Positions 21,946 through 33,232 of a stretch of DNA of 64,000 bases are shown one piece after another. The DNA comes from Lepas anatifera (lineage: Eukaryota > Arthropoda > Thecostraca > Lepadidae): contig JAOTON010001942.1 in NCBI GenBank assembly GCA_034440635.1, positions 62,001-126,000 of the forward strand, read 5' to 3'. Under the pieces are notes generated by a model. The model worked only from the letters and a program-made list of their open reading frames with translations. It searched no databases and was not told the DNA's origin. The translations under genes and the position numbers were made by a program. The first letter of the stretch is position 1. Each line of letters begins with the position of its first letter.

Positions 21946-22300
21946 TTGCCTAAGCACCCTAGGCTTGTTTCCCTCTGTGGCTGCTTATTTTAAGCAGGGT
22001 GGCTTATTGTCAGCATGGGGTGCTTGTTTCTAGCCGCCCGTTTCCCGCCAAATTCCAAGCTGCTAGACACAAGCACCACAGTTAGACGAAGAATGCTTGA
22101 AGTTGTGTCAAGGTGCTAAAACTTGGCAAGGCAGATTTTTCGTTTTTTAGTGTCTTGATACTAAAACCAAGCACCGCCTCCAAATAAGCACCGTCTCTAA
22201 TCAACCTGCTAAAACCAAGCAGGGTAAGAGAGATTAGGGGCTTCAAGCACCCATTTAGCATGGTGATTAGCATCTAAAATGCTAATCTTTTTTTACAGTG
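21946..22300. mobile_element. Second CACTG-ended GCACC-rich element
   Basis: The right end, GATTAGCATC...GCTAATCTTTTTTTACAGTG, is the inverted form of the left end at 13970. The interior holds TTTTAAGCAGGGTG, GGTGCTTG and AAGCACC blocks shared with that copy. The left boundary near 21946 is approximate. Confidence 0.5.
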
Positions 22301-22303
22301 TAT

Positions 22304-23814
22304 GCCCATCGAATACCAGTGTCCAAGCCTTTTCAGGAGACCAGTTGTGATTCGGACCATTTGGGCTCTTCCACAAATTAATATCTTGCCTCGCGATTTT
22401 CGTTGAAAGTCTTGCAAATGCAATTGGGTTTAACTTATCCATGAACTCTCAATCTTGGTAACGTGATAAAACATATGCATCATCACTTTCAACGCATGCC
22501 CAATCATCCCAACTTGACCCTCCTACGCATTGACTAGACACAGCAAGGCGTGTGTTTTGTATCTAAAAATGTGTTTGTCTTGTATGGGAAGCGCTATATC
22601 TGTCTACATGAGGCGTTTTATCGGCACATGGCTTTTAAATAAGTATTCTCTCTTTATTGGGGCATTGCATTTGTGTTGATATTTCATGGTGGGATTTTTT
22701 CAATGAGCTTGATACTTTCATAAAATTTAGAAGTGTCCAAGTTCTTGCGGATATGAAATAATTCATAAGGAATTTTATGCAAAAGCCGTATCCAAGCATT
22801 TCTTTTAGCTCTCGCATGTTGACTAAGGTTCATTTCCTGCACATTTTCTTTCTTCAATTGGGCCTTTTTAATTTGTTGTGTCCGTGCATGCAGCCTACGA
22901 CTACAAAGGGAAAGACAAGGAATGTTCCGGAACATTAGTGGAGCAGACGATAAGCCTTGCGAGAAATTAAAACAGGTTCTGCGTCATGGTGGGGGGGAAA
23001 CTGAGTTAAGGACTTCAAAAGAAGGGTATCGGGTCGGTTATGAAACATTTTTCAGGTGCGTCTAGGTTATTATTGGGCTATAATGAGCCAGGGTGTTATG
23101 CTTGCAATGATGCTGTCTTGGATTCGGAACTTGTACATGGTGAGTGGTGCAATGAATATTCGTGCAACCAACATCACCCTTTTATATTTTTGGGTAACAC
23201 CATCGCCTCTAAACACACGAGTAGGCCCTCAGACTGGGTTGCTTCATGTCAGGGTTTTAACCAACAGCCACGAAACAGAAAAGGCGCTGCTTATCAGTGT
23301 TAGTAGGTACCTAATTTACAATTGTAAATAGTTGTATACCCCACGTATAGTTGTAGTATGAGGACACACCTGGCACGACGAAGGTCTTCATGATGCCAGA
23401 GTGTTTTGTTGGTTTCAAATATGTGTGCTGGTCTCAACTTTCTATGAGAAAAATGTACTTTGCTTGGCTCCTGCGTATGTCCTTTGGTTTGTTATCTGGT
23501 TTGGAATTCCTAAGGATATCTGCTTGAATTTGGAATGCTCAAAAAGTTTTGTTACAGGCACAGTATCAATTGTCTTATATGTCTGGGTGTTTCCCTTACA
23601 AAGTAAGGATAAAGGTGGAAGTCAGACAGATAATATCACTACCTATAACTCGCCAAAAAAATTGTATTTGTTCATATTTTCATCCTCTCCAATCACTTTT
23701 TTCACATTTACATAAGTTTTAGTTGGGGTGCCCAAATCACCATTGGGTGTGCCCAGCAGATCATTGGGGGTACCCGGACATCCGCAAAGATACATAAATC
23801 CACGCCCCTGCTTA
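22304..23814. other. No gene recognised
   Basis: AT-rich sequence. The open frames at 23040-23331 and 23401-23715 have hydrophobic stretches but no recognisable domain. A dispersed exon of a host gene cannot be excluded. Confidence 0.35.
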
Positions 23815-23905
23815 CAAATTCGTAAACAAGCAGCGCCATTGGCAGCATTTTACCACTCGGACCAAAGGTGAAGGAATCCCTCTTGAACGTACCTTTAAGT
23901 GAAGG
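23815..23905. repeat. Inverted partial copy of the 12595-12735 repeat
   Basis: Reverse complement matches 12600-12730 (AAATTCGTAA, AAGCAGCGCCATT, ACGTACCTTTAAGT), without most of the TGACGTCA palindrome found in the other copy. Confidence 0.7.
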
Positions 23906-23923
23906 TATCTTGCCTCCAGCCCT

Positions 23924-24542
23924 AGCCCCGTTCCAGCTGTCAGCAGAGTTTTGTCAGCACCAATCAGCGGGCCGCGTTGCGCCTACATCACGGGACTGTA
24001 GCCTCTCCCCGGGAACTATTTCTAGAGGTTTTACGGGCTGATGGCCTGCTGTTTGCGCTGATGAAAAATAGTAAGTGCACGAAGTGGCAGTCTAATATTT
24101 TTTAATGGTGTAAAGGTTTGAGTTTCCTTTGCTTAGCACAAACAAGAGGCGATTATGGCGCTGATGTTACTTTTCTGGAGGAGAGGTTAGAGGTCCTGCT
24201 GACAAAACTGTGCTGACAGCTGGAACAGGGCTCCTGTTCCAGCTGTCAGCACAGTTTTGTCAGCAGGACCTCTATCTAGCCTCTCCTCCAGAAAAGAAAT
24301 ATCAGCGCCATAATCGCCTCAAGTTCGTGCTAAGCAAAGGGAAATTCAACCTTTATACCATTAAAAAATATTAGGCTGCTACTTCGTGCACTTACTATTT
24401 TTCATCAGCACAACAGCAGGCCGTCAGCCCATAAAACCTCTAGAACCAAGTTCCCGGGAAGAGGCTACAATCCTGTGACGTAGGCGCAACGCGGCCCGCT
24501 GATTGGTGCTGACAAAACTGTGCTGACAGCTGGAACAGGGCT
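23924..24542. mobile_element. Head-to-head dimer of a ~305-bp MITE (large palindrome)
   Basis: The left unit (23924-24229) is almost the exact reverse complement of the right unit (24233-24542), with a 3-bp centre. Each unit begins and ends with the same inverted repeat, GTTCCAGCTGTCAGCA then GTTTTGTCAGCA, so each is a MITE with termini of about 35 bp. Scattered substitutions show the arms have diverged. No coding capacity. Confidence 0.85.
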
Positions 24543-25514
24543 TCCGTTTGGCCAGAGCGATGTCCCCTCGACTTGGAACATCTGAAGCCTGCTGATAAGC
24601 GAAAAGTGAGCATAGGTAGGAGCATATAGCAGCATGTCACGACCAAACAGGTTCGGATCGCATGCGGTGTGTATCCAGAGTCTGCGATCCATCAGGACCG
24701 ATCGATCCGTGCGCAGTTAATCATGATCCGAATCTAATGCACATCTGAAAAATGGGAATCCGAACTCGTGTCCAAATCCGAAACTCCTCAGTTTCTTTGG
24801 TCAATCCAGTCCAATCTAATTCGCCAACAGTTCGGGGATCCTTTCGGATGTATAATCCTCTGGCTATCCGGATCACACTGGCTATCCGGATCGCACTCAG
24901 GCTATCCGGATCGCGTGATAGTCACAGTTCAGTAGTCTGCAGTGGTCTTGCTTCCAAGCCATTTTTTAACATGTTAACTGGGGGGCATTTCCCCCCCAGT
25001 CGACCAAAATGCCCCCAGTGCCCGGAAATTGGCCCCCAGTGAAAAAGACAGGACATTACTTAAACTGCAACAAATGAAAACTCACCTAATGAAAATAAGA
25101 CAGAACACCACCCTATAATAATAATTTAGTTTTATTGCTGGTGCCAAATTGGCAGTCCACAAAAGTTGTGTTACAAAATTTCCATCCGTGGCTGTCTCCT
25201 CCATCGTGCGAAGACGAAACAAAGCGCGTAGTTACGGGAAATCCCGGCAAAGCAACCTCAGCATCAAATAATCATAACGCTGGAGATGAACGCTGGCCTA
25301 CAACCAATCAAACATCATGCTCTATCCGACCGGAAGCCCAGACCCCAGCCAGTGTCGCGAGATTGTATGATACTCTCATTTCACACGCGGTCAGTTGTGA
25401 GCGCTTAGAGCTCGTTCGTGGATTAGACGGGACACGGTGTAGTCAAAGCGCGTAAGACTGGTTGCTGGTGTGGCGGTGTGAAGTGCTTCGTCTTTTTATT
25501 TATTATTGTGGTGG
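24543..25514. other. No gene recognised; CTATCCGGATC repeats
   Basis: CTATCCGGATC occurs three times at 24864-24912 and related GATCCG motifs are common from 24650. GGGGGCATT/GCCCCCAGT blocks at 24980-25040 look MITE-like but lack paired ends. Confidence 0.4.
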
Positions 25515-25522
25515 TAGCATAC

Positions 25523-25745
25523 ATAAACGTCACCATCGGTGAAAAAGCGAGGGGGCCAGCCAAACTTCAACCTGATGCTGATATCAAATTTTCCACATTA
25601 ATACCAAAAACTGTTCGAATTTGAGGTCCTCGTTGCCTTCCGCAGCGGCTGTTTATACAAATTTCCGGTTTTCTCCCATTTTGACTGAGATCAGGAAATT
25701 GCTGGTCAAAAAGTGGGGGGGCAGGTCCCCCTTTTCCGAGGCTTG
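25523..25745 (-). mobile_element. MITE family X, copy 1 (8-bp flank repeats)
   Basis: Flanked by TAGCATAC (25515-25522) and AAGCATAC (25746-25753), 7 of 8 matching. On the minus strand it aligns over its whole length with 54833-55065: the shared core AATTTCCTGATCTCAGTCA, the ACTGTTCGAA region and GAAGTTTGGCTGGCCCCC occur in order. It has weak terminal inverted repeats and no coding capacity; the duplication length points to hAT. Confidence 0.75.
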
Positions 25746-25753
25746 AAGCATAC

Positions 25754-26261
25754 GTGAAATTTATAGTGAGATCGCTGCATCAATTTGTTCTGCAAAGTCG
25801 ATAAGTTGTTAGCTGGCCTTTCTTATCGATTCCTAGATGTTAAAAATTGGGAGAGATTAAATATTCGGCCACAGCCCTTCGTTGAAATCATCGAACTTTC
25901 TCCCGAGAAACCTTTCCAACAAGGAAAGAGCTGGCGACGTCATATGACCCTGACAGTGCGTCGATAAGCCAAAAATTATTAATGGGTTTTTGTACTACAT
26001 TCCTAAGATGATTTTGACAGCAACAGCCACACATCATAGTAGGTATGTCCATAAAACTTATCTTGATGTAGCCTATAAACCACTCGTGTTCGATACTTTA
26101 GGAATTTACTTACCTTGCCTCACTCATAAAGCAAAATAAGAAAATAACCTTTTCTTTTAGAATACATTGCGGCAGCTTCATGGCTGCCAGGTTGGGCATT
26201 TTGTGACCAAATATCTCGAATCGGGCCTTTTTTATATATAAATTTTGTTCAAGTCATTCCT
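25754..26261. other. No gene recognised
   Basis: AT-rich. A segment at about 25855-25890 (ATATTCGGCCACAGCCCTTC) resembles 53124-53150 inside a hAT element, so part of this is an old repeat. Confidence 0.4.
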
Positions 26262-26582
26262 AGTACGGCTGCTGGAGTTTGAGTCCCACTAAAGTCATCA
26301 AGTCACGGAGACCCCGACCCCACCACCCGAACGAGTAACTCCCTCAATGGAGGGTTAATTTAGAAGCCAAAGTTTAACGTCCCACAAAGCACAGGGACGG
26401 CCGCCCCGCTCAGATCACCCTCTCACCAGTCAGTTGCCAGCCGACCAGTACGTCGGATAAACTATTGAGCGCCGGAGCGTCTCAGGGGAACCGATCCCAA
26501 GCCTGGACATGCACTGCCACTGCATGCTTCTGAGCAGCGGGCCGGAGCCCAACGCTCTACCAACTGAGCTACCGGGGTGGCG
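26262..26582 (-). repeat. tRNA-headed SINE
   Basis: On the minus strand the head has a good RNA polymerase III A box (TAGCTCAGTTGGTAGAGCG, 26556-26575) and a weaker B-box-like GGGATCGGTTCC further on. The tRNA fold downstream of the D arm is degraded, and the sequence continues far beyond a tRNA into a body with GTGGGACGTTAAAC, a motif I associate with invertebrate SINE bodies. A partner LINE tail was not identified. Confidence 0.65.
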
Positions 26583-27111
26583 TTTGGCCCCACAATTTTT
26601 TTCGTTTGGCTCTTTTCTTGGAATCTGACCTTTTTTGCCCCTTTTTCTAGCAGCTGTCACCTAAGCTATTTCTGGTTTGTCCCTTGTCCTATAAATATGG
26701 CTTCTTTTGACCTCATCCGCTCTTGAATACGATATTCTGACACAGAAAAAGCAGCAGAGCAGCAGAAAAATGGTATGATGGTGGGAGGGAGGGACAGAAC
26801 TCTGTTAAAAACACGATCCACAAGAATGATGGCCACCGAAAACCGGACGCGAAGTAGGCGATAATACATGTGCCCTTTGGGTGGAAATTCGATGGCAAAG
26901 TGCGCCCTATGAGGCTCCGCACTCCTCACTTACCAAAATCCTAGTTCCGCCACTGTTCAAGAACAAAAAATGCATAATTGGGGAGAAAGCAATAAATGTT
27001 AGCGGGAAGGGGTGAGGCCAAGATGATTATTGATGCTAACAAATGTTCTGGTTATGTGGATAAAATCATTTGATAGTCACGCGGGATTGGAAGGGCACCC
27101 CTGGCTTCCTA
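26583..27111. other. No gene recognised; lone hAT right end
   Basis: 26937-26955 (ATCCTAGTTCCGCCACTG) looks like a hAT-type right terminus without a visible left one. Nothing else recognised. Confidence 0.4.
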
Positions 27112-27567
27112 TTAAAAGGAATGTGGCACCTTGGTCGAATCCTAGAATTTAGTGTAATTAGGGGAAATTTTAGCCGAAAATCAAGGAGGCGTCCATGATT
27201 TCTCTGAAAAATGTAAAATAAGCTCAATATTTTCATTTTTAAAATGCTCCTCTAGGGAAAGAAATTAATATATGCCGGTGGATGATGTCATGATCTGACA
27301 ACCACTACCATATTCAATACGCTTCAAGGATTTCGATTGGCTGATACTCACCGTGACGTCAGCGTATGTCGTCACACCAACAGCCATAACAACTGTGGCC
27401 TGCTGCTAAGGGTACATGATGGGTGCATTTCAGGTAGGTTGTAGTTTTTTTACAGAAATCTCGAGTTCTAAAACAAATGATACATTGAGTACCGGGTTTT
27501 CCGACTTGCTTTACAACTTGGCTATCTCCGTTAAAATCACGTTATGAAGGTGCCACATTCCCTTTAA
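27112..27567 (+). mobile_element. TTAA-flanked MITE, TGTGGCACC family (copy A)
   Basis: TTAA on both sides; ends AAGGAATGTGGCACC and, reversed, AGGGAATGTGGCACC. The interior has GATGATGTCATGATC and a TGACGTCAGC site. Same orientation as copy B (31472-31928); copy C at 54572 is inverted. No coding capacity. TTAA suggests piggyBac cross-mobilisation. Confidence 0.82.
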
Positions 27568-28511
27568 ATGAGTAGTATGCTAGAAAAAATTGCGTCAAGT
27601 AAATATCAAACTGTCAACAATTAGTTTTAAACAGTGATACAAGTCGCTTTTTCTGTGGGCTTATGACGACCGCTAGTGGTTGTTTTAGCCTCAAATCTGG
27701 CTTTTGTGGTATTTATTTGGCTACTTTGGTGAAAATAAAATTGTGCCCCTCTTTGACCCTTTTTTCTAAGTCGGTTTTACCTTTTCCGCGGAAAAAATTG
27801 GCAGCCCTGGGCAGCATTTATAACCTGGAATAACATGGAATAACACAAAAACTGAAACATTTTTTAACACTAACGCGTCTAAGTCTTATTAAACCCTCTC
27901 AAAATGAGGTTTTGATCCCCTGAAGACACTATAATGGCCAGCACAAGAAATGCCCCCCACTGACTTTCTTAAAAATGCCCTGCTTGCTTCCCCTCCCCAC
28001 CCCACTCAGAGATTTGTGGTGACACCCTCGGTGGCTTCCCACGGTCCTCCAACTCCTCGTGTGGTTGCCTCCTCCGCCTCCTTCCGGAATGGTAGGCTAC
28101 CTGTCCGGCTGGGGGCCTGACAGGTCTAGCGACAGATCAAGCGATGCCGCGGGGTGTATCCCCCATAAGGTACTCACCCACACCTCGGCACCCAGCATTC
28201 CGAAACGGTCGCAACGCAGGCAGCGCAAGACAGTGATCCAAACTTCTTGCCACCTGGGTAAATCCCTGTCAAGATTGAGACTCCCCACCACAGCATGATC
28301 GTTAGCGCCCCCTGTCACCTCCCACCCTGTCAAACCCCTGCTGGGCGCGGCTATTACAAGGGGCGGAAGCCCGTGTGAGGAGGCTTCTCGTGCGAGGGAC
28401 GACGCGCTAAACACAGCGATCTGTCACCCAACGTGACAGCTAAGGGGTTTCTCGGGGACGTCAAGCGGTCTGAACACAATGTGACGTAACGCCTCTGTCC
28501 TGGAACCTTAC
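27568..28511. other. No gene recognised
   Basis: The 28030-28480 part is GC-rich with many CGs and several overlapping open frames, none with a recognisable domain. A promoter or exon of a host gene is possible but unsupported. Confidence 0.35.
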
Positions 28512-28649
28512 CACTGGCGGATTCAGGAGGGGGAGCAAACGGGCAATTGCTTCCTAAACCCCCGAGTTTTGTCCATTTGCATTAACAACATGTTTTTTCA
28601 CGATGTTGGCCCCTATTGCCCCCCAATCGTCAGTCTAGATCCGCCCCTG
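28512..28649. mobile_element. hAT-type MITE, decayed
   Basis: Starts CACTGGCGGATTCAGG and ends CTAGATCCGCCCCTG. The flanks AACCTTAC and GGTCTGAC agree at only 4 of 8, so it is old or rearranged. Confidence 0.6.
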
Positions 28650-28800
28650 GGTCTGACCATCGCCGGATGTCGCACCTGGATGTGTGCAGTCCTGCGACGA
28701 GCCGGGGAGCCAGATGTGAAACAGCTTCCCAGTGAGGTTTGGGGTGGGCCCACTTGTGTTTGATCAGCCGGTGTAAGGTTGGGTGGTGGTCACACAGAAT

Positions 28801-28935
28801 CAGTGGTGGATCTACACCGGTTGTCTGGGAGGGGAACTGGGCCCAAAGTTGTGAAAAACGGTATAACTGAAGACCATGGGGCAGCATTGGGGTGGAGGTT
28901 GGACGCAAATGTTTGCTACCCCCTGGATGCGCCTG
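28801..28935. mobile_element. hAT-type MITE, decayed
   Basis: Starts CAGTGGTGGATCTAC and ends CCCTGGATGCGCCTG. No target duplication is visible. No coding capacity. Confidence 0.5.
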
Positions 28936-29379
28936 TACCTACACAGGACCTTTGCCTTGTTGATGGGATCGGGACGTGTCTATAGGGACATGCCGAGCTG
29001 CTGCAGACAATGGACAATGGACACCTCTCGGCGGTTTTACCGTCTGTTTTGAACTCGTGGTACCACGAGGCTGTGACACTGGGCACTGGGGAGGTTGCCA
29101 TTTTCGGCGCCAGATCCAGTTGTTGGTCGTGTTGTCTGGCACGAAATATTCCTCGGCGTACAGCCGCAGGGATGCTCTAAACTTCAAAGCAGGAGGGGAC
29201 GTCTTCCCTCATGCAAAGCTGCGTGCATATATTTCAGTTAACAACAGGTACAAGTAACAGGAAAAATAAATTGATCGGTGCAAAAGCGTCTTTCATTTGA
29301 TTCTTGGCATCTTTTGACAAAAGTACCTCAGTACAAAAGAACCACCTGTCGGCTCATGGTCACTCGCCCTACAAGACAG
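28936..29379. other. No gene recognised
   Basis: Mixed-composition DNA with no recognised domain or repeat. Confidence 0.35.
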
Positions 29380-29490
29380 CATAGGCGGATCCGGGATTTC
29401 CGATGGAGGGGCGCATGGTCGGGGGGAGGGGCTCCGGACCAGGGGCGCCACTTTTGGGGGGAAAAAACCTCTGTGCATATTTGCCCTCCC
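29380..29490 (+). mobile_element. Truncated CATAGGCGGATCC-family MITE
   Basis: Left end CATAGGCGGATCC followed by the family's GACCAGGGGCGCCACTT block; similarity ends near 29490 with no right terminus. Confidence 0.65.
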
Positions 29491-29686
29491 TGAACAGCCA
29501 GGTGCGTTTTGCATGTATTTATATTTATGCATGTGACGCACCTCGAGTATCCGCCAAAATCTGTTTGCAATATTTAGTTACAGTCAATCCTGTAAGCACG
29601 TCTCATATTAACTGGCAGTTGGGCCCCCGCTCAACATTGAATACTTGCATCGATCCTGCTCGGTGTCGGATCTAATCTATAAATTA

Positions 29687-30550
29687 TTAACACGCGCATT
29701 GACGGGGGGCGGGTACCCGCCCCCCCCTCGGGTTTTTCAGAGACAGCAGAAAAACGGCAGCGCGCAGCGCCGCTGTACTTGGTATACCTTTTCCCTCATT
29801 ATTTTTGCAGCTTCTGTGAAAATTTTAAGGATAGGTCATCTCAGGTCAGGTCACCAGTACAGGTCAAGTGACCCGACCTCAAAAAAGTTTAAGATAGCAT
29901 AAGTCGGAGCAGGGTGAACTTATCCAATTGAAATTCATATCACATAATGGGCTCACCGAGTTCTCTAAAATATGTTCCGGTATTTTTGATATCGATGACC
30001 TAAGGCTAGGTACGAAGCATGACCTCTCCATTGGTAATACATGGGAAATAGGGTTTTTACTGAATAACTCAGTAACAGATGGTGATAGAGCGTTTATTTT
30101 AGCTTCATTAGACTCGCCTTGGCTTTGCGGTTCTAATGATATGCATTTTATATAATTTGACCCTGACCTGACCTCAGGTCAGGTCAAATCTTTGATTTGA
30201 CCTAGCAAGGTCAAATCATATATCATTCGATTCGGCTTGCTGCGAGGATTCATACAGTTCAAGTCGTTTTGCTCTATCTTTACTTGTTCAGATGTAATGG
30301 CCGAAAAACTTAATTTACATGTTATCCCTATGACGGCATGTGACGGCACGTTTTTGACCTCTGGTGACCTTAAATGTGACCTGACAAAAAAAATGGTTCA
30401 AATATTTTCGATGGAGAAGCGGATGGGCTACCCAACGCCGTTTACCGTTTTTGCTACCTACCGTGGTTCTCGAGATCTTAGGGGGCGGGTACCCGCCCCC
30501 CTCCTCGTCAATCCGAAGGTGGCTCAGACCCCCGTCAATGCGCGTGTTAA
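29687..30550 (-). mobile_element. TTAA-flanked AGGTCA element (E2)
   Basis: Inverted ends TTAACACGCGCATTGACGGG and its complement CGTCAATGCGCGTGTTAA, each adjoining GGCGGGTACCCGCC, itself a palindrome. The interior has arrays of AGGTCA/TGACCT and, at 30164-30190, a nearly perfect palindrome of them. The GC hairpin sits near the left end (29757-29776), inverted relative to E3 and E4. Non-coding; piggyBac-like by target only. Confidence 0.8.
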
Positions 30551-30857
30551 TGAGCAGCGGGATCTCAGAGGGAGGTATCCACTATCATCATGTACCTATT
30601 ACTCACACTTTCACGCTATACTGAGGTAGCTTTTAAAGTGGTATCGTGATGAGTCATTATAAAGTATGGAAGGAGATGGTTCCATAGTTTATCTGAGGGG
30701 CGCCGTTTGCATGTACATTCCGAAGAACTCCACCCTGGCGCAATTGTTAATTGTTTTTGTGGCGGTGGCTTGAAAAGTCCTACTGGGAACTAGTGGAGGA
30801 ACTGGTGGAGCTTGATCGATGGGGCGTCGCTGTCTGTAGAGTGGCGGTCAATCAAAC
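30551..30857. other. No gene recognised between E2 and E3
   Basis: About 300 bp of unassigned sequence separating two related TTAA elements. No repeat structure is noted. Confidence 0.4.
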
Positions 30858-31475
30858 TTAACACGCGCATTGACGGGGGTCTAAGCCACCTTCGCCTTGA
30901 CGCGGGGGGGCGGGTACTCGCCCATCTAAGATCTCGAGAACCGCGCTAGGTAGCGAAAACGGTAAACAACGTTGGATAGCCCAACCACTTCTCCATCGAA
31001 AATATTTGGACCATTTTTTGTCAGGTCACATTTAAGGTCACGAGAGGTCAAAACATGCCGTCATAGGGATAACATGTAAATTTAGTTTTTCGGTCATTAC
31101 ATCTGAACAAATAAAGATAGAGCAAAAAGATTTAAGGTATATGAATTCTCGCAGAAAGCCGAACCGAGTGATATATAATTTGACTTTGCTGGGTTAAATC
31201 AAGGATTTGACCTGACCTGATGTCAGGTCAAATCCTTGTAAGTTTACCCTGTTTCGACTAATGCTACCTTAAACTTTTTTAGGTCAGGTCACTTGACCTG
31301 TACTGGTGACCTGACCTGAGATGACCTAACCTTAAGATTGTGACAAAAGTTGTAAAAATGATGAGGGAAAAGGTATGCCAAGTATGGTGGCGCTACGCGC
31401 CGCCGTTTAGTGTTATCCCCGAAAAACCCGAGGGGGGGCGGGTACCCGCCCCCCTCCCGTTAATGTGCGTGTTAA
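30858..31475 (+). mobile_element. TTAA-flanked AGGTCA element (E3)
   Basis: Starts TTAACACGCGCATTGACGGG and ends TGTGCGTGTTAA. A long palindrome at 31198-31236 runs CAAGGATTTGACCTGACC into its complement. The GC hairpin GGCGGCGCTACGCGCCGCC lies at 31386-31406. Its right TTAA is also the left TTAA of the next element. Confidence 0.82.
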
Positions 31476-31928
31476 AGGGACTGTGGCACCTCGGTCGATC
31501 CTGGAATTTAGTGTAATTATGGCTAATCTAAGCCGAAAATCATGGAAGCGTCCATGATTTCCCTGAAATTTTTTACAAAAGCTCAGTATTGTGATTTTCA
31601 AAATGCTCCTCTAGGCAAAGAAGTAAATTTCTTCCTGTGGATGATGTCATGATCTGGCAGCCACTACCATATTCAATACGCCCCAAGGGCTTCAATTGGC
31701 TGATACTCACCCCGATGTCAGCATATGTCGTCACAACAACAGCCATGACAACTGTGGCCTGCTGCGAAGGGTACATGTAGGGTACATTTCAGGTAGTTTT
31801 TCGCTTTTTCCTAGGGAAATTTTGAGTTTCAAGACAAATTATATATGGAGTACCAGGTTTTCCGGCATGATTTACAACTTGGCTATCTCAGTCAAAATCA
31901 CGTTATAAAGGTGGCACATTCCCTTTAA
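31472..31928 (+). mobile_element. TTAA-flanked MITE, TGTGGCACC family (copy B)
   Basis: Ends AGGGACTGTGGCACC and GGCACATTCCCT between TTAA tetranucleotides at 31472-31475 and 31925-31928. Closely related to copy A. Confidence 0.85.
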
Positions 31929-32143
31929 GGTTCATTCCTATTTTTTTCACAATTTTCACAATGTCTATACGAATGCAGCCCTGATATTGGGGTTCACTAG
32001 AGCACAACCAACGCTAAACAAGGACAAAACCCAGTTCGTGCAAAGCAAAAAGTAGTTAAAGTATTGTTTTGAAACGAACATTAGTCGTCCCTCTCATAAT
32101 GATATGAACACGCAGCTAAGCCAGTACAAGGGTAGCAACGCTG
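31929..32143. other. Unique-looking flank; left target duplication at 32136-32143
   Basis: No repeat or gene recognised. The last eight bases, CAACGCTG, are the left copy of the target duplication of the 7.8 kb element. Confidence 0.6.
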
Positions 32144-32288
32144 CAGGGGCGGATCCAGGATTTTTCGCTAGGGGGTCGCAGCGCTGGGGGCGCCACTTTC
32201 ATGGCCAGGGGGCGCCATTTTTAGGTTGGCTGGGGGCGCCAAATTTTTGTTCTTTACCCATTTAAAGTACTTTTGCGAACTGAATCAG

Positions 32289-33232
32289 TTAACCCGCGCC
32301 CCGGTGGGCCTCCGGGTCACCTTCGCCCTGGTGGGGGTGCTTGAACACCCCCTCTCGAACTCAGCCCCTATGCAGGATAGCGAAAAAAACGCGAACCCTG
32401 GTGGATAGCTCATACAAATTCATGAAGACACTATATCCGTCACTTTTTGGCTCAGGTCAACATTGAGGTCATGACAGGTCAAAGAAGTTGGCATTTTGAG
32501 CAAAGCTGTTTGACGCTAGCGTCTGACAGCGTTGAGTTAGAATAATTTTGTAGGCACTGTTTGCTCTCTCTCGTCACGGCGAATCGAATGATGTATAATA
32601 TGAGCATACTAGGTCAAAACACAAATCACCTGACCTCAGGACAGGTCAAGGTCACTTTTAACTTAGCATAGTCCATATGACTACCAATCGACTGGCAAAA
32701 GCAATTCAAACGCAATCAAAGTCTGAAAACTGCTTAAGTAGCTTCGGATGACTTCTCAGAGGTCACAGGTCAAACATTGCAACATGAACCTAAAAGGGGC
32801 CTAGGATACTTCGATTTAGAGAATATGAAAGTATTATCACCTTTATCTACACAAATACAGTCCATTTTCTGTTTTCCTCTGTATTTCCAATTGAGAGGTC
32901 ATGGTCCGTATTTGACCTTATGTCATCGATATGAAAAATCCGGAACTTTTTGGAGAACTCGGTGGGGCCATTATGTATTATAAGTTTCAATCCGATACAT
33001 TCACCCATTTCCTACTTATGCCACCTTCAACATGTTTTGAGGTAAGGTTACTTGACCTGCACTGATGACCTGACCTGAGATGACCCAAGCTTAAAATTTT
33101 GGGGGAAACTTGCGGAATCAATCAAGAATAAGGTGTGCCAAGTACGGTGGCGCTTCGCGTCGCCGTTTTTTTTCTTGCCGCCCGAAAAATCGGAGGGGGT
33201 GTTCAAACAGCCCCCACTGGGGCAGGGGTCAA
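32289..33232 (+). mobile_element. TTAA-flanked AGGTCA element (E5), nested
   Basis: Starts TTAACCCGCGCCCCGG. The right end mirrors it, but its tetranucleotide reads TCAA. AGGTCA arrays fill the interior; a hairpin GGTGGCGCTTCGCGTCGCC followed by a T run lies at 33148-33172. Close relative of 15112-15450 and 50828-51760. Confidence 0.7.

Noticed and set aside
23401..23715. Small membrane protein (hydrophobic open frame)
   Set aside because: Hydrophobic residues follow from T-rich DNA; no homology is recognised and the start context is poor.
26510..26582. Functional tRNA gene on the minus strand
   Set aside because: Only the A-box half is tRNA-like; the sequence runs on into a SINE body.
28030..28480. 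CpG-island promoter or exon of a host gene
   Set aside because: GC-rich and CG-rich by eye, but no domain, splice pattern or core promoter element could be supported.
29687..31475. Helitrons, because of a GC hairpin near one end
   Set aside because: These elements have terminal inverted repeats and TTAA on both sides; Helitrons have neither and end in CTRR at an AT site.
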